NCBI GenBank assembly: GCA_942493055.1
Contig: OW818680.1
Span: 2,728,001-2,792,000, forward strand
Direction: 5' to 3'
Length of the DNA stretch: 64,000 nucleotides
From: CAIZQW01 sp942493055
GTDB lineage: Bacteria > Verrucomicrobiota > Kiritimatiellia > RFP12 > UBA1067
Positions 44,201-51,339 of the stretch are shown piece by piece. The position numbers and the translations under genes were made by a program. Every line of letters begins with the position of its first letter. Positions within the stretch are counted from its first letter, which is position 1. Below the pieces are notes generated by a model. It worked only from the letters and a program-made list of their open reading frames with translations. It was not told the origin of the DNA and ran no database searches.

Positions 44201-44853
44201 TTCCGTGCGTTGTTCTGGGTCGCACCCAGAATAAAAATGCCATCGCTCAAAATATTGAGGGTCGTATAGGTCACAGTGCCGACCAGCGTGCCGTTGGCAT
44301 ACAGTTTTTCAAGCCCTGTCGCGCCGTCCCGGACCACCGCGACATGGAACCAGGTCCCGTTGGGCGGCATGCGGTTGAACCAACTGACATTGTCTGTATA
44401 ATGCTCCATGGCATTGCCGGCTTCACCGGCGCGCAATTCCACAAGTCGACGGGATGGAGCGGTCGTCGTACGGTAGGTCCAGGAGAAGACATCTTCAGAT
44501 GAAGCGTATGACGGATTATTGACCCACGCTTCGATCGTATAGGTGGCTCCCGCGCCTGTTAGCCCCGCAGGAACTGCAACAGAGTTGGTCATCACGGTGT
44601 TCGCATTACCGTTGAACCAGAGGGCATGCTGCACACTCCCGAAGGTGTTCGTATAGATCGCACCCTCGTTCGCGGTCGCCCGGACAAAGAACCCGCCAAG
44701 CGTGCCCGAGTTGGTGATGCTTGAGAGCTTTGCACCATTGCCAGCAGCTGCAGAAGCTGAAGCATTGATATCAATAAACAGATCGCCTGCGGTTTGGATC
44801 GCAGAATATCCGACAGACGTTAAGAAACACAGGAGAACCAACAGACGTTTCAT
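38230..44853 (-). CDS. Giant secreted beta-strand repeat protein with LamG and PA14 domains (paralog B)
   Basis: This is a 2207-residue exported protein with signal peptide MKRLLVLLCFLTSVGYSA and ribosome site AGGAGGTAAGT. An N-terminal LamG/concanavalin domain (about 18-235; ALWFNGNANTVMTNSV, YTIEAWVNNPSYASSEDVFSW) is absent from paralog A. Then come autotransporter-type strand repeats, PA14-like domains at about 1206-1354 and 1468-1626 (TFYTSSDDGSMVFVDGQAVVNN), a second LamG-like domain (about 1829-2038) and the end SLYLKYSSGTVLMFR. From LSGGGMLTLSASTNTFTGPI onward it parallels paralog A block for block, so the two arose by tandem duplication. The role may be adhesion to, or display on, a carbohydrate matrix. 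No enzyme active site was seen. Confidence 0.85.
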   Translation of the reverse strand: MKRLLVLLCFLTSVGYSAIQTAGDLFIDINASASAAAGNGAKLSSITNSGTLGGFFVRATANEGAIYTNTFGSVQHALWFNGNANTVMTNSVAVPAGLTGAGATYTIEAWVNNPSYASSEDVFSWTYRTTTAPSRRLVELRAGEAGNAMEHYTDNVSWFNRMPPNGTWFHVAVVRDGATGLEKLYANGTLVGTVTYTTLNILSDGIFILGATQNNARNGFEMFLSGAVGAVRVHAGQLTSAQVVNNYLEERNSYAPAAVWTGAADTELDWDTAGNWVNNNVGGTGDDVYIGNGGIAKLTSDAGTLASLNIWSGGVNMTNDAGTARILVNSTLPVDVGQGSNVTLNLTEGTLQTTGSGTEPAFRLGYRNDGFTATANIGGSDDPALLMTQGRTVFIGDTDHALSPGAVTARLNLLANGSMIVSNNNLYVGNSGADGKITVDGGTLLVSSSAPTTTRYLIFVSSNNGKGELDINSGEINTPGIGEIQVGNNSATGEGILRVNGGKIYTSRVWTGGNTWTNKLYLNGGEIYNNVGQNGTDFIGQFKYAYIQAGGAKIVVPSGTTPIATQRFEHDPDLGETADGGLTLSGGGMLTLSASTNTFTGPITVSGGSALHLTHVDAFTNGGLPAITLDNGAIGWKKAGGFTNLLAKLTPGSTGSIVLYLENATENIDLTGFPGVSVRFQGTFTYTGAITLDPAATALIFTPENNTVVTYSPVIAGAQPLIVNGVGNGMVDLNGDNNAWTGSITVNGGRLSVSHVNGLGDGTGAITINSNAYLRINAAVPSSFVARITSGSSGYIILRGASAALNIDLTNLPGVSLGTDEGTLNYTGTITPASDSIYRLGGGNTAFRGSANQGLVANLVGGTDTVIQQGMVRITSSTCTGSMIITNNGVLHLTTDAAFGVVPASPTNNILLDTGGAIRQNGSVTMNPNRGIVVGAGGGEMHTWGGTTFTIPGNLSGAGRLNFTDGGTTVFSGANNSYSGTMDIQQGSTIIGNGATFSWNTNTKVTGTGGTDRRFGVNANANLIWTTDMGEPLGNADLNRRNIGFRKQGAGTLTVDCAQQYIYNTDLEGGSLKVAASGAVPSGAGRGDVFFYNNATLDVNGNNLALNAVNNAAGSIIDSAGTATQITLGSDNDTWTLAAPITNSLAVIKTGTGTMTLAAPASKIDNAVRVDAGTISMPALMALDGSLNLNGTATTLSLTKGSYLGTNGLTAYYYYGVSGTAQIASYAVMQNRLATLVPSVITTSLVAGNNCDYDTTKLYDGNTYTLLHHGRFIAETSGTYAFALSSDDGSTLCIDGNFLVDNNKDQGWTLPPQKTNTVYLAAGLHEVMMGMYENSGGQGLTLFYQAPSQSVLTPVPNNLLLQDVARVSNLIGTGKIEAIATTNITPLELVANAGSTFSGSVVATQGIYIVKSGTAKQTMAVASYPTSTVWEVRSGELEFTTQPNRGEVVLSSGATVSLTASAASGNAGGLMGKYYTACTTYANFIDLVTFKNYIAGFTPTYTFSTTYNSKTVLNFETNGSGFPPPYNTGNLIFQAFWEGYINIPEAGTYTFYTSSDDGSMVFVDGQAVVNNWGGHGIQERSGTIYLTAGLHGFALNFYNSGGGYGLNASIEGPSLAKQFIPNSMLISLSSPINGAVSGISGAGTYALNNVPVQEILNDTANRTFAGALSGAWGTYLSKVGPATWTLTGDSSAFAGTLNVFGGVLELAGTASLGGTIINNGQLALDVTVDRTFDMSAGGTGTLVKNEDSTVTLKLNGATFEQQLTVNAGRVLFDNQGNDVIMTKQPIISGSGSWGIVGAGKVMLGETNTVVTAGVVSIDTGSLVLRISNPVLDGLISQIDAQDVNTLTLDEDKVTRWNSLVGGQAYTNAGVNAPTYDSTAFGGRGGVVFGAPGTETHLQSMGSQISKTVIMVARFTDVQPGLGGVWGQTYNDKGIRAVGGMTTYSTPGDGNDYVQNGGKTFTNGTEMVTATNLGTTPHIATFYAGNNATWAGAISTTMGCYWYNSHPERFYKGEVGEMIVYNRVITDAERLLIEEYLRLKWMDADSTIVNYLPEGSSLALDNNGTLNLGGTTQTFGDVTGSGAITRGHSIVTGSIRPGGDGVVGTLGFDGFEQQTATYYADLDQDSEAPCDTVTISGTGTVDLDGLTINVNPLAQPTSILKFKVMSTAGTFTGTPTLTGVTTYWTAVIGDSGQSLYLKYSSGTVLMFR

Positions 44854-44907
44854 ACTTACCTCCTAAACATGATTTCATTTCTTTACTAACCCACAATTAA
44901 GCTTTAA

Positions 44908-44936
44908 AAGTTACGCTCCTTTTGAAAAAAAGTCAA
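44908..44936 (-). promoter_or_regulatory. Promoter of paralog B
   Basis: Minus-strand TTGACT (44931-44936), 17-base spacer ending GGAGCG, and TAACTT (44908-44913). The -35 and the leader downstream match those of paralog A. TTTAAAGCTTAA just after the -10 is also found after the -10 of the 1442-aa protein gene. Confidence 0.75.
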
Positions 44937-44959
44937 ATTGATTTTTTATGCTTTTGGAG

Positions 44960-44988
44960 TTGACATCAGTTTCAAGGTTTTTTAGACT
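44960..44988 (+). promoter_or_regulatory. Promoter of the divergent 2008-aa protein
   Basis: A perfect TTGACA -35 (44960-44965), 17-base spacer and TAGACT -10 (44983-44988). Its -35 lies only 24 bases from the -35 of paralog B, so the two giant genes are served by back-to-back promoters and could share an activator. Confidence 0.75.
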
Positions 44989-45031
44989 AATTTTTATTAA
45001 GGTGTGTAAACTTTCAATGAAAGGGAAAAAA

Positions 45032-48000
45032 ATGAATGTAAAAACACGTTTGTGTTACTTGTCGTTATCGGTGTTTTTTATGCTGTTCTCGCCTCTGCTC
45101 CATGGAGCTGACCGCACCTGGACCGGGCTGGGCAGTGACACCCGCTGGGCAACCCCAGAGAACTGGGCTGGCAATACGGCTCCGGCTGGCAATGCGGATC
45201 AGGCGATCTTCCCGGTTGGTACACCGACCGCCTGCCTGGTCGACGCAAACACCAGCATCAAGTGCATCTACTTCCGTAATCCGGGCATGACGCTGACGAT
45301 CGCCAGCGGCGTGAATCTCCACTTCGACAATCTAGGCGCGCTGACCATGCTGGCCGAACAGAATGCCGTGATCGACGGCGAAGGCACGATCTCCTTCAGC
45401 GTGAACACTGGCGAGAACTACGCCGACAACCAAGCGTCCGCAGGAAAGACACTGACCATCCTGGCGAAGATCACCGGCGCCAATGGCTTTGAACACAACG
45501 GCGGGGGCGGCACCATCGTCCTGGCCAACGCCGCCAATGATCAGGTGGGACCCACCCTGATCACCGCAGCAGGCGTTCTTTCAGTACCCTCGGTCGCGAA
45601 CGCTGGCGTGGCATCGCCGCTCGGCTCGGGTTCTGCCGTCAGAGTGACCACCACTCCGTGCACCTTCCGTTACACGGGCACAGGCCACTCGACAGACCGC
45701 GCCTTCTATCAGAACGCAGGCGCCGGCCAGGACGTCACCATCGAACACGCCGGCAGCGGCACACTCGCCTTCACCGGCTCCATCCTCTCCGGCGTTAACA
45801 ACGCCCATGCCTTTGTCTTCAATGTCGTCGGCGCATCGGCTGTCATTGAAAACTCAGGTGTCATCGCGAATGGCGGAACCGCCGCCCTTGGGCTCACCAA
45901 GCAGGGCGCAGGAACGCAGCTCCTCTCTGTGACGAACACATATACCGGCAATACGGCTGTGGACGCAGGCACGCTGGGGATCACACCCGCTGGCGCCATC
46001 AGCACCAATTCCCTGCTCCAGATGCGCGGCGGCACCCTGCTGCTGAACGCCGGCACGGCTGCCGAGACCTACACGGCCACGTTCGGTGCCCTGCAAATCA
46101 ACGGGAACTCGTCCACCCTCTCGGTCGCCCCTGCCGCCACCTCTGCAACGGTCACCTTCGCCTCGCTGACGCATGTCTCGGGCAGCGTGGATTTCAATGT
46201 GTCCGACCTCGGCGCAACCACGAAAATCTTCATCACAAACCAGCCCGACGGCCTGATCGGGCCCTGGGCCACGGTCAACAACGGTGCGGCGCTCGCGGCG
46301 TATTCCTCGGCAAACGGTGTTACTGCAGCCACGCTCCCGGCGCAGCCGCTCTTGGCCCTCGGGCCTTCCACAATCACGAACAACGTCAACGAGGCCGCAC
46401 GCATCACCGCGGACGGCACCTCGGGCGGCATCTCGCTGGGCTCCAACCCGACCGAAGTCGCCCTGCTCTCCCAGGAGACCGCCTCCAACGCCGTTGTCAC
46501 CCTTGGCGGCCAGACATTGATCCTCCCGCGCGCCCAGATCACCAGCGGCGCAGGCAGTCTGACCCTCGGCAATGCACCGGGTGACGGCACCCTCGTGGCG
46601 CCCGCGTCTGCAGCAGGCAAACTCTTCCTCTCCAATGAGAACCCTGCAGGCGGCTCAACACTCACCGTGAACGCAGCCATCACCAACAACGACGCGACCG
46701 TTGTCCGCGTCGAGAAGCTGGGCGCAGGCGAAGCGGTTCTCGCCGGCCCCGTCAGCCACACGGGCGGCACAGCGATCAACGCCGGCATCCTGACCTTCAA
46801 TACACCTGCCAGCACTGTCCGTGACATCCCTGCGGGAGGTATCAGCGGCAACGGCGGACTGACCCTGACCGGAACCGGTACAATCGCCTTCCCCAATGTC
46901 GCCAACAGCTACGCCGCCACAACCACAATCGCACAAGGCACGGCACGCATCCTGAACAACGCCACGTTCGGCGCCGCTACGGCACCCACCGTGGTCCAGA
47001 ACGGCGCCGCGATCGATTTCTGGGGCACAACCGCCAACACCCTCCGCATCGGAAACGAGATGGTCTATGCAGAAGGCTCAGGCCCCGACGGGAACGGCGC
47101 CTTGGTCAACAACGGCACGCTTGACCAGTACTGGTCCATGACCTATCTGACCTTGACAGGGCCGACGACAATAGGCGGAAGCAAGCGCCTGGATGTCCGC
47201 GGCGACAATGCGGCCTCGACCTTCCTGAACCTCAATGGTTACGGCATCACCAAGAAAGGGGCCGCTCAGTTCGGCCTGACACAGACAACCGTGACGAACG
47301 ACCAGGGCACCGCCTTCATCGATATCACCCAAGGCAGCGTCACACTGGAAGAGTATGGCACGCTCTCCGGCGGCTCAAGCAACTATATCCGTGTACGAGG
47401 AGGTGGCGCCTACTTCGACCTCTACAATATCAGGAGTCCGATCAACTGGGCCTTCAACCTGGATGACGGTGCGCGCATCAACACCCGGCAAGGCAACAGC
47501 ACAAACTTGAACATCCTGGCCGGCCCCGTCACCCTCGCAGGGCTCGCGACCCTCACCTCTGACGGCGCGCTCACCGACTCCTTCACAGGGGTCATCTCCG
47601 GCACGGGCCCGCTCTCCAAAGCGGGCAATGATGCCAGCTTCACCTATCTGCGGAACACGAACAATTCCTATACGGCCGGGACCATCGTCTCGAACGGCAC
47701 CCTGTATGCCGTGCATCCCGGCGTGCTCCCCAATTATGCCACAGCCTTCGCAGTCTTCAATACCGCCTGCATTGAGATCCCTATTGCCAACGCGATTGCA
47801 ACGCAGCCGTGCTGGTCGAACACGGAGATCAGCAACCTTCTCAACACAGGGACGCCCTTCAAGGCCGTCACGGCCGCCATCGGCTTTGACACCGCCTCAG
47901 GGGATGCGGATTACGACCAGCCCATCCCGCAGATCAGCGTCCGTAAATTCAATGCCAACAAACTGACGCTCTCGGGTTCCGGCGCAAATTTCGGCAATGT

Positions 48001-51000
48001 GCGCATCTACGGCGGCACGCTCGACCTCTCGCCCGTCAGCCGCTATCTCGCCGACCAGAACATCAACATCGGTTACAGCACCTCGACTGCTGATCCGCTC
48101 GCCACCCTGGTGGTCACCAATGCAGCCCAGATCACGACGCTTGACAAGGGATACAACGTCGGTGGACAGCCCCAGGTCATCATTGGCGATGCCGGGCGCG
48201 GCATCATGCGCGTCTCTGATACCGCCAAGGTCGCGGCGCGCATCATGGTCGGCAATGCAGCAGCTGGCGTGGGCGCCGTCTACCAGACCGGCGGCACGGT
48301 CCACAACACCGGCGGCGCAGGAAACGACGGACGGATCGGTGTCTCGGGTTACGGCTACTACCTGCTTGCGGGCGGCACCTTTACCAACAACGGGTACTCC
48401 CATGTTGCTTACACCCCAACGAGCGTCGGTGTCCTTGAACAGACCGGCGGAGCATTTACCTACAGTGGCGTGTACGGTGGCAGCTATGGGATCAGCCGAG
48501 GCGGCACCGGCGCCATCCACCTATCCGGCGGCACCTTCTTCAGCAGCGTCACCTTCTGGGTCGGCGATCAAAACGAGTACAGCTCCTCCGGCGGATATGC
48601 CTCGCTCACGCTCACCGACACGGCAGAGGCCACGATCAACGGCCCCGTGGACCTGGGCAACCGCAACAACATGACGGCCATGGTCAACCTCAAAGGCGGC
48701 GTGCTGAACGCAAATCGCATCTGGCGCGGCAACCGCACCGGGACTGATGCACTGGTCAACTGGAACGGCGGACTCTTCCGCGAGAACAGCCTCGCCCAGA
48801 CCGAGCTGTTCAACGGTGGCGTGGCAGGGCTCTATCCGGACGTCACCCTCTATGCAGGCGGTGCCCATGTCGATCTCCCCACGAACGCCATGACGATCGC
48901 CATCAATACCCCGCTGCGCGCACCCGCCCTCATGGGGCTGGTCTCCATCCCTGTCGCCACGCCGGGAGTCGGCTATCTTGGCGCACCCTTTGTCAACATC
49001 ACGGGCGGCGGCGGAAAGGGCGCCTCGGCCTTCGCACACATCGACCTCGTGAGCGGCACGCTCAGCTCCGTCGAAATTGTCTCGCCCGGAACAGGTTACA
49101 CGAGCGCACCGACCGTCACCCTGCTCGGCGGCGGCGCAACCACAGCCGCCACGCTCGGCACACCCGTTCTCAGCCTCTCAACCTCTGGCGGCCTCACCAA
49201 GCTTGGCGCTGGCGTCCTCGTGCTGAATGCGACCAACACCTATACCGGAACCACGGAAGTCCGTGAAGGAATCCTTCGCCTGGGCGGCGCGCATGCGCTC
49301 GCCCCGCGCTCCTCTGTCAGCGTCACAGGCGGTCGCCTCGACCTCGCCGGAATCAGCCTGACCAACGAGGAGATCTCGGTCACGAGCGGCACCATCGCCA
49401 ACGGCGTGCTCGCGACAGGAATCCTTGAAAAGAATGGAGCCGGCATTTTCGACCTCCAAGTCCCCGTGACCCTCAGCACGGCGCACGCCCAGCCCGCGCT
49501 CATCCCCGGCCTCTGGGAAGGGCGGCTTGCTGCAGCCTTTGACACGACAACGCCCAACCCCCAGACCTCCATTCAACTCACGACCCGCGCCGTCAATGGC
49601 TGGTGCAACTCGGGAGGGACGATCAATGGCGCGCAGTGGCCAGATAATTCCACGTACGTCTACACAGGGTATATCTGGAACCGGGCGCCCACCAACGAGA
49701 CCTGGACCTTCGCCGAAAGCTTCGACGACCAAGTGCTCCTCCGTATTGATACCACCAATGTGCTCAACAACGGCTCCTATAATACGCCGACCAAGGCGAA
49801 CGTCACCCTGAGTCCCGGACCGCATCTCTTCGAGGCGCGTTTCGGTCAGGGCGGTGGCGGCGCAGCCGCCTTCATCGCTGGCTGGTGGACCACAAACACC
49901 ATGTCCTTCGCAGTCGACTTCCAGGGCCGTAATGTGGAAAATATCGACAATTATACGCTGCTCACCGACCTTGGCGACGGTTCGCTGCTCACCCTCAACC
50001 AGCCTGAGACCGTTGAAGAGGGGCCAGAGCGCGCAATTGTCAATGTCAACGAGGGCACCCTGCGTTCCATGAACTCCTTGGTCGGCCTCTGGGAGGGGCG
50101 GATCAACGTACGCTGGGACACCACCTCCGCGAATCCGTCCACCAGCAACCAGCTGACCACCCTCGCCGCCAACGGCGCATGTGGCTCGGGAGGGACGATC
50201 AACGGCTTACTGTGGCCAGACAACTCTATGTACGTCTACTCGGGCTACATCTGGAACCGGGCGCCGACCAATGAGACCTGGACCTTTGCCGAGAATTTCG
50301 ACGACGAAGTGCTCCTGCGCATCGACAACATCACCGTGCTCAATAACAATGGATGGAATACACCAACCAAGGGCACCATCACACTGACCCCGGGACCGCA
50401 CAGCTTCGACGTGCGCTTCGGACAGGGCGGCGGCGGCGCCGGCGGCAATGTCGCTGGCTGGTGGAACACCAACACCCGATCCTTCGCAGTGGACTTCCTG
50501 GGCCGGAATGCGGATGACATGTCCTTCTACGTCGTGCCCACGGATCCAGGCGACGGATCGCTCTTCAGCCGCACGGGTGTCGACCCGTTGGGCAGCGAAG
50601 GGATGCTCGCCGATGTCGTGGTCAACCTCGCGGCTGGCGCCACATTGAATCTGAACAACGAAGTCCAGAAGGTGGGCGAAGTGGCCGGTGTCGGCATCGT
50701 GACCAACGGCACGCTCAAGGCAGGCACGATCCTCAGCCCGGCCGGCGACGCGGCCGTCGGCTCGCTGACCCTGGAAGGGGTGACGCTCGCAGCAGGCATC
50801 ACCTACCGGGTGACCGTTGACGGAGCAACGAGCGACAGCTTGCTCTCCTCGGGCGCGCTGGATCTTTCTGGCGTGACCCTGGTCCCGGCGACAGGCGCAG
50901 AGCTGACCGCTTCAACCTATGTCATCGCCCATGCAGAGGGCGGCTTTATCGGCGCGAAACCCGCGCTCAGCGGCTTCCCGTCTAAATATGTCATCCAGCG

Positions 51001-51058
51001 GCAGGACAAGGATCTGCTGCTGACGAGCCAGTATGGCACGTTGATTATGCTCCGTTAG
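45032..51058 (+). CDS. Giant secreted beta-strand repeat protein with duplicated PA14-like domain
   Basis: This is a 2008-residue exported protein with signal peptide MNVKTRLCYLSLSVFFMLFSPLLHG. AAGGGA precedes the ATG at 45032; a start five codons upstream has a weaker site. Autotransporter-associated strand repeats run through most of it (LTKQGAGTQLLSVTNTYTGNTAVDAGTL, LTKLGAGVLVLNATNTYTGTTEVREGIL), with pectate-lyase-like Gly-rich stretches in the middle. Two nearly identical PA14-like domains of 192-residue period lie at about 1493-1660 and 1685-1850 (GYIWNRAPTNETWTFAE in both). The end is KDLLLTSQYGTLIMLR, matching the terminal pattern of the other giants. There is no translocator barrel. 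It is followed by a strong terminator, so it is monocistronic. Confidence 0.85.
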   Translation: MNVKTRLCYLSLSVFFMLFSPLLHGADRTWTGLGSDTRWATPENWAGNTAPAGNADQAIFPVGTPTACLVDANTSIKCIYFRNPGMTLTIASGVNLHFDNLGALTMLAEQNAVIDGEGTISFSVNTGENYADNQASAGKTLTILAKITGANGFEHNGGGGTIVLANAANDQVGPTLITAAGVLSVPSVANAGVASPLGSGSAVRVTTTPCTFRYTGTGHSTDRAFYQNAGAGQDVTIEHAGSGTLAFTGSILSGVNNAHAFVFNVVGASAVIENSGVIANGGTAALGLTKQGAGTQLLSVTNTYTGNTAVDAGTLGITPAGAISTNSLLQMRGGTLLLNAGTAAETYTATFGALQINGNSSTLSVAPAATSATVTFASLTHVSGSVDFNVSDLGATTKIFITNQPDGLIGPWATVNNGAALAAYSSANGVTAATLPAQPLLALGPSTITNNVNEAARITADGTSGGISLGSNPTEVALLSQETASNAVVTLGGQTLILPRAQITSGAGSLTLGNAPGDGTLVAPASAAGKLFLSNENPAGGSTLTVNAAITNNDATVVRVEKLGAGEAVLAGPVSHTGGTAINAGILTFNTPASTVRDIPAGGISGNGGLTLTGTGTIAFPNVANSYAATTTIAQGTARILNNATFGAATAPTVVQNGAAIDFWGTTANTLRIGNEMVYAEGSGPDGNGALVNNGTLDQYWSMTYLTLTGPTTIGGSKRLDVRGDNAASTFLNLNGYGITKKGAAQFGLTQTTVTNDQGTAFIDITQGSVTLEEYGTLSGGSSNYIRVRGGGAYFDLYNIRSPINWAFNLDDGARINTRQGNSTNLNILAGPVTLAGLATLTSDGALTDSFTGVISGTGPLSKAGNDASFTYLRNTNNSYTAGTIVSNGTLYAVHPGVLPNYATAFAVFNTACIEIPIANAIATQPCWSNTEISNLLNTGTPFKAVTAAIGFDTASGDADYDQPIPQISVRKFNANKLTLSGSGANFGNVRIYGGTLDLSPVSRYLADQNINIGYSTSTADPLATLVVTNAAQITTLDKGYNVGGQPQVIIGDAGRGIMRVSDTAKVAARIMVGNAAAGVGAVYQTGGTVHNTGGAGNDGRIGVSGYGYYLLAGGTFTNNGYSHVAYTPTSVGVLEQTGGAFTYSGVYGGSYGISRGGTGAIHLSGGTFFSSVTFWVGDQNEYSSSGGYASLTLTDTAEATINGPVDLGNRNNMTAMVNLKGGVLNANRIWRGNRTGTDALVNWNGGLFRENSLAQTELFNGGVAGLYPDVTLYAGGAHVDLPTNAMTIAINTPLRAPALMGLVSIPVATPGVGYLGAPFVNITGGGGKGASAFAHIDLVSGTLSSVEIVSPGTGYTSAPTVTLLGGGATTAATLGTPVLSLSTSGGLTKLGAGVLVLNATNTYTGTTEVREGILRLGGAHALAPRSSVSVTGGRLDLAGISLTNEEISVTSGTIANGVLATGILEKNGAGIFDLQVPVTLSTAHAQPALIPGLWEGRLAAAFDTTTPNPQTSIQLTTRAVNGWCNSGGTINGAQWPDNSTYVYTGYIWNRAPTNETWTFAESFDDQVLLRIDTTNVLNNGSYNTPTKANVTLSPGPHLFEARFGQGGGGAAAFIAGWWTTNTMSFAVDFQGRNVENIDNYTLLTDLGDGSLLTLNQPETVEEGPERAIVNVNEGTLRSMNSLVGLWEGRINVRWDTTSANPSTSNQLTTLAANGACGSGGTINGLLWPDNSMYVYSGYIWNRAPTNETWTFAENFDDEVLLRIDNITVLNNNGWNTPTKGTITLTPGPHSFDVRFGQGGGGAGGNVAGWWNTNTRSFAVDFLGRNADDMSFYVVPTDPGDGSLFSRTGVDPLGSEGMLADVVVNLAAGATLNLNNEVQKVGEVAGVGIVTNGTLKAGTILSPAGDAAVGSLTLEGVTLAAGITYRVTVDGATSDSLLSSGALDLSGVTLVPATGAELTASTYVIAHAEGGFIGAKPALSGFPSKYVIQRQDKDLLLTSQYGTLIMLR
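49511..50560 (+). repeat. In-frame tandem duplication of a PA14-like domain
   Basis: The sequence starting CTCTGGGAAGGGCGG at 49511 recurs as CTCTGGGAGGGGCGG at 50087, an offset of 576 bases or exactly 192 codons. Long stretches such as TGGAACCGGGCGCC and the following codons are the same in both. Divergence is concentrated at third positions and loops, so the duplication is not brand new but is still well conserved. Confidence 0.8.
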
Positions 51059-51079
51059 TACGTGTGGTTTATTACAAGC

Positions 51080-51117
51080 GTGCCGCGCAGGAGATGATCC
51101 TGCGCGGTACGGTTTTT
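51080..51117 (+). terminator. Strong intrinsic terminator after the 2008-aa gene
   Basis: CCGCGCAGGA (51083-51092) and TCCTGCGCGG (51098-51107) form a perfect 10-bp GC-rich stem, extended by three more pairs including one G-U, around GATGA. TTTTT follows at 51113-51117. Confidence 0.9.
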
Positions 51118-51180
51118 GTGCAGGGTGCGCACCAACTCCGCTCGTTGCCGGAATAAACCGAGGGGGAAGCTTTTTGAGAG

Positions 51181-51330
51181 GAATGGTGGAATGGTGGAAT
51201 ACTGGAAAAGTGGAAGAAGTCGCCCTCGGGAGGGACGCGCTCTGTCGCGTCCGGCCACGACAGAGCGTGGCTCCAGAGCCGATATTCGGTTTCCCCTTCA
51301 TTCCAACATTCCCATATTCCAACATTCCAG
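51181..51330. repeat. Twin-hairpin element with GGAAT-rich inverted arms (copy 1)
   Basis: The left arm (GAATGGTGGAATGGTGGAAT and following) and right arm (51298-51330, CATTCCAACATTCCCATATT and following) are inverted repeats built of 9-base words. Between them stand two hairpins: GGACGCG/CGCGTCC (51233-51239, 51246-51252) and GCCACG/CGTGGC (51254-51259, 51266-51271). A related copy in the opposite orientation lies at 62408-62560. Confidence 0.65.
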
Positions 51331-51339
51331 TGATTGGGC

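Noticed and set aside
43144..44502. Long plus-strand frames inside the minus-strand giant genes, e.g. 452 codons
   Set aside because: They are Arg/Ala/Gly-rich shadows of repetitive coding sequence, without signal peptides or ribosome sites.
14989..51058. The four giant proteins as classical type V autotransporters
   Set aside because: They contain autotransporter-associated strand repeats but no C-terminal beta-barrel translocator domain.
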